From: Bacillota bacterium
GTDB taxonomy: Bacteria; Bacillota; Dethiobacteria; DTU022; UBA8154
Length of the DNA stretch: 6,079 nucleotides
Assembly: GCA_003444595.1 (NCBI GenBank)
Contig: DLUO01000003.1
Location: forward strand, 1-6,079
Direction: 5' to 3'
Shown piece by piece: positions 4,536 through 6,079 of this stretch. The number at the start of each line of letters is the position of its first letter. The stretch's first letter is position 1. A model generated the notes under the pieces. It had not been told where the DNA came from. It saw only the letters and a list, made by a program, of their open reading frames with translations, and searched no databases. A program made the position numbers and the translations under genes.

Positions 4536-4677
4536 ATATAACAAAGCACTCGGCGAAAAGGGCATAGCAAGGGGAAAGGCTCTGGAGCAGGGTCATGAGG
4601 TTATCCTGCCCACATCCACCAGCCTAAGATAGGAGTTATCTAAGGCTGGCGGACGTTGCGAGTGCCAGACGTTCTAC
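4536..4677 (+). other. attC site 4, the last in the array
   Basis: The order is R'' ATATAAC (4536-4542), spacer AAA, L'' GCACTCG (4546-4552), centre, L' CGAGTGC (4659-4665), spacer CAGAC, R' GTTCTAC (4671-4677). L'' and L' pair perfectly over 7 bp. The 3/5-nt spacers are the same as in attC2. The centre holds a 13-bp hairpin with one mismatch (4619-4649) and does not share the GTGCAAGCAC core of the others. The R' box is off consensus (C at the fourth position), as can occur when its last six bases come from outside sequence at the end of an array. Confidence 0.75.
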
Positions 4678-4697
4678 GAAACTACACGCAATAGTCG

Positions 4698-4714
4698 CGC
4701 GGCATCCTGCCGCG
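4698..4714. repeat. Short hairpin with TCC loop, right copy
   Basis: CGCGGCA-TCC-TGCCGCG is a perfect 7-bp stem with a TCC loop, the same architecture as 2032-2050. It lies between attC4 and the right 35-bp repeat. No T-run follows on either strand. Confidence 0.55.
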
Positions 4715-4724
4715 TATTATAAAA

Positions 4725-4759
4725 ACTTATAATTTGGGTATTGGTTCATATTAGTAGAA
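4725..4759 (+). repeat. 35-bp imperfect direct repeat, right copy
   Basis: This is the partner of 1721-1755 (31 of 35 identical, the last 23 exact). TATAAT is at 4728-4733 in this copy, without a clear -35. It lies about 40 bp upstream of the start at 4800. Confidence 0.7.
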
Positions 4760-4799
4760 AAGTGCGCCAGAAACTGTTATGATTAAGCAGGGGGATAAT

Positions 4800-5321
4800 A
4801 TGGAACAACCTAAAATGATCATAAATACAACTATGTCAAAGGAAGACTATAGGAAGTTTTTATACATCGCAACCTTTAGAAGGAATAAAGTTTTAATTCC
4901 TCTACTGGGATTAATTTCTTTGGCCGGAAGCATAATAGTAACTTCGGATAGTGGCAATTTTAATTTCATAAAACTCGTTATAAGCTGGATTCTATTATTT
5001 GCACTGGCAATTGTCGTTGTTTTATTCAAAGTTGAAAAGAAAAATGCACAACGAATAAAGACAGATAAAACGGGTGCATTTGATAGCATTAATACTTTAA
5101 AATTTTTTGAAGACAGGATTGTTATGGTGAATAAGGCACTTAAGTCAAGGGGAGAGTTAAAATATAACCAATTCTTTGCCTTAATGGAAAATAAAGACTA
5201 TTTTATTTTTTATTTAACAGCAAACCAAGCATCTTTGGTGAGGAAAAAAGATGTTGATGATCTTGATTCTTTTAGGGAGTTTATCGCTGAGAAATTTAAA
5301 GGCAGATATAGAAGTATATAG
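4800..5321 (+). CDS. YcxB-like membrane protein, function unknown
   Basis: This 173-residue protein starts MEQPKMIINTTMSKEDYRKF. It has two hydrophobic segments at about residues 31-48 and 57-76, then a soluble C-terminal domain (LKFFEDRIVMVNKALKSRGE, YFIFYLTANQASLVRKKDVD, FREFIAEKFKGRY). That order matches the YcxB-like family, a small group of membrane-anchored proteins of unknown function common in Firmicutes. I choose the ATG at 4800 (AGGGGG at 4789-4794, 5 nt away) over the ATG at 4779, which lacks such a site. The gene is A/T-rich like the cassette genes, but no attC follows it in the window. It could be chromosomal flank or a cassette that lost its site. Confidence 0.78.
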   Translation: MEQPKMIINTTMSKEDYRKFLYIATFRRNKVLIPLLGLISLAGSIIVTSDSGNFNFIKLVISWILLFALAIVVVLFKVEKKNAQRIKTDKTGAFDSINTLKFFEDRIVMVNKALKSRGELKYNQFFALMENKDYFIFYLTANQASLVRKKDVDDLDSFREFIAEKFKGRYRSI

Positions 5322-5337
5322 TCGTGAAATTTGTAGT

Positions 5338-5466
5338 ATGAAGAGCGTATTACTCACTTCAAGTTACTTTACACTCTTATTACTATGCATCGTTGCTTAT
5401 AGTCAATTCATACTGAAAAGCGTTTATAATGACCGGCCTTTCGGAAAAATTCCCTCCCTGGTATAA
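5338..5466 (+). CDS. Possible 42-aa hydrophobic peptide
   Basis: An ATG at 5338 opens a short frame (MKSVLLTSSYFTLLLLCIVA and on) with one hydrophobic stretch that could be a signal or membrane segment. No ribosome site is visible and its end overlaps the promoter of the next gene, so it may be chance. Otherwise I see nothing in 5322-5450. Confidence 0.15.
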   Translation: MKSVLLTSSYFTLLLLCIVAYSQFILKSVYNDRPFGKIPSLV

Positions 5467-5467
5467 T
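5459..5467 (+). promoter_or_regulatory. Extended -10 promoter of the guanylate-kinase-like gene
   Basis: TGGTATAAT is an extended -10 element (TGnTATAAT) 31 bases upstream of the ATG at 5499. The -35 region (around TTTCGG, 5439-5444) is poor, as often seen with extended -10 promoters. Confidence 0.55.
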
Positions 5468-5498
5468 CAGCTTAATACTACAATACGGTGGTGAGTAT

Positions 5499-6053
5499 AT
5501 GATAATAGTCATTACCGGCCCTTCCGGGTCCGGCAAAACCACCCTAAGGCGGATACTGAATGATGAATACGGCATACCCATGCTGAAAAACGTCACTACC
5601 CGGCAAAAAAGGCCGGGAGAAATTGACGGCGTCGATTACCTGTTTGTAACCGATGCCGAGTTTTGCCGGATGAGGGATGAGGGTGACCTGCTGGAATGGG
5701 TGGAGTATTCGGGAAACTGCTACGGCCTTAAAAGGGCCGACCATTTAACGGGGATTACGGTGCTGGAGGCCGAGGGAGCCAAGAAACTGAAGGGGATGTT
5801 TCCCGGAAAGGTCAAAATAGTGTACCTGGAGGTTCCGGAGCAAACAAGGATAAAAAGGATGCGGGACCGGGGGGATACCCCCGAAGAGGTTGAAAAAAGG
5901 GTGCAAAGGGACAGGGAGAGGTTTGAGAACTCGGGCATTAAGGACCAGGCGGACCTGGTAATTGACAATACCGATATACCAAGTACGGTAGAAAAAATAC
6001 TGGGGCTTTTGGAAGGGACCTTTGGGCAGCGGCCGGCGGAAGGGAGAAATTAA
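5499..6053 (+). CDS. Guanylate kinase-like protein
   Basis: This 184-residue protein has the guanylate kinase fold signature: P-loop GPSGSGKTT (7-15), GMP-binding TTRQKRPGEIDGVDYLFV (33-50, with R35, R38 and Y47), then GDLLEWVEYSGNCYG (62-76) and an R-rich lid (about 117-142). Guanylate kinase converts GMP and ATP to GDP and ADP in the cytoplasm. It departs from housekeeping Gmk in several ways. The P-loop reads KTT, not the usual KGT. The conserved LDID.QGA stretch is VLEAEGA (88-94) here. The protein is about 20 residues short. It may therefore be a paralog with altered substrate use, so I do not assign gmk firmly. The start has GGTGGTGAG (5487-5495) as its ribosome site. Codon use is more G/C-rich than in the cassette genes. 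Confidence 0.85.
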   Translation: MIIVITGPSGSGKTTLRRILNDEYGIPMLKNVTTRQKRPGEIDGVDYLFVTDAEFCRMRDEGDLLEWVEYSGNCYGLKRADHLTGITVLEAEGAKKLKGMFPGKVKIVYLEVPEQTRIKRMRDRGDTPEEVEKRVQRDRERFENSGIKDQADLVIDNTDIPSTVEKILGLLEGTFGQRPAEGRN

Positions 6054-6079
6054 AGCCTTGTGCCGGCCGCAGCGTAAAG

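Larger units (their letters stand above)
3983..4671 (+). mobile_element. Integron gene cassette D (decayed toxin-antitoxin pair plus attC4)
   Basis: This 689-bp cassette runs from the cut in attC3 to the G of attC4. Its start with the preceding G, GTTATATGA (3982-3990), is the exact complement of TCATATAAC (4534-4542) at its own R''. The match extends to 13 of 15 (3982-3996 against 4528-4542). The genes read toward the attC. Confidence 0.78.

Noticed and set aside
2070..4677. CRISPR array
   Set aside because: There are only a few long, palindromic, unequally spaced repeats separated by genes; no short regular repeat-spacer pattern exists.
1721..4759. Insertion sequence or transposon bounded by the 35-bp repeats
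   Set aside because: The repeats are direct and imperfect, no transposase is encoded between them, and no terminal inverted repeats are seen.
5408..5968. Minus-strand ORFs opposite the guanylate-kinase-like gene (and 4847-5089 opposite the YcxB-like gene)
   Set aside because: They are shadows of well-supported plus-strand genes.

Overview
The window looks like a Gram-positive chromosome, probably a clostridial (Firmicutes) one. This rests on strong AGGAGG-type ribosome-binding sites, a BlaI/BlaR1-type regulator and M56 peptidase pair, a YcxB-like membrane protein, and A/T-rich accessory genes between somewhat more G/C-rich housekeeping-type genes. The genus is not determined.

Left part (1-1620, minus strand): a blaI-like repressor and a blaR1/mecR1-like membrane metallopeptidase form a two-gene operon. 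The peptidase runs off the left edge. Two palindromic candidate BlaI operators lie over the operon promoter.

Middle part (about 1720-4760): this is the most interesting region. It reads as an integron gene-cassette array with no integrase in view (a CALIN-type cluster of attC sites). Four attC-like sites end in G|TT-type boxes at 2239-2245, 3151-3154 plus 3811-3813, 3982-3988 and 4671-4677. In each of the three complete cassettes the first bases are complementary to the R'' box of that cassette's own attC: 10/10, 10/11 and 9/9 (13/15 extended). That is the signature left when a circular cassette is linearised by integrase recombination. Cassette B carries an intact MntA-HepT (MNT/HEPN) toxin-antitoxin pair with its own promoter and terminator. 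Cassette C has no gene. Cassette D carries a decayed RelE/ParE-type toxin-antitoxin pair. An ORF-less group II intron (3155-3810) sits inside the R' box of attC2. Excising it rebuilds a textbook GTTAGGC box, and its predicted EBS1 loop (TAACGT) matches the ACGTTA that straddles the recombination point in three of the four attC sites.

Edges of the array: a 35-bp imperfect direct repeat (1721-1755 and 4725-4759) and two look-alike hairpins with a TCC loop (2032-2050 and 4698-4714) lie at the two ends. A small, possibly frameshifted ORF (1798-1923) lies between the left repeat and attC1.

Right part (4800-6079): a YcxB-like two-TM protein is followed by a guanylate-kinase-like gene with its own extended -10 promoter. 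The latter has the more G/C-rich codon use seen in the left flank.

The genes do not form one pathway. The regulator/peptidase pair and the kinase are flanks. The array between them is a store of independently expressed stress or addiction modules.
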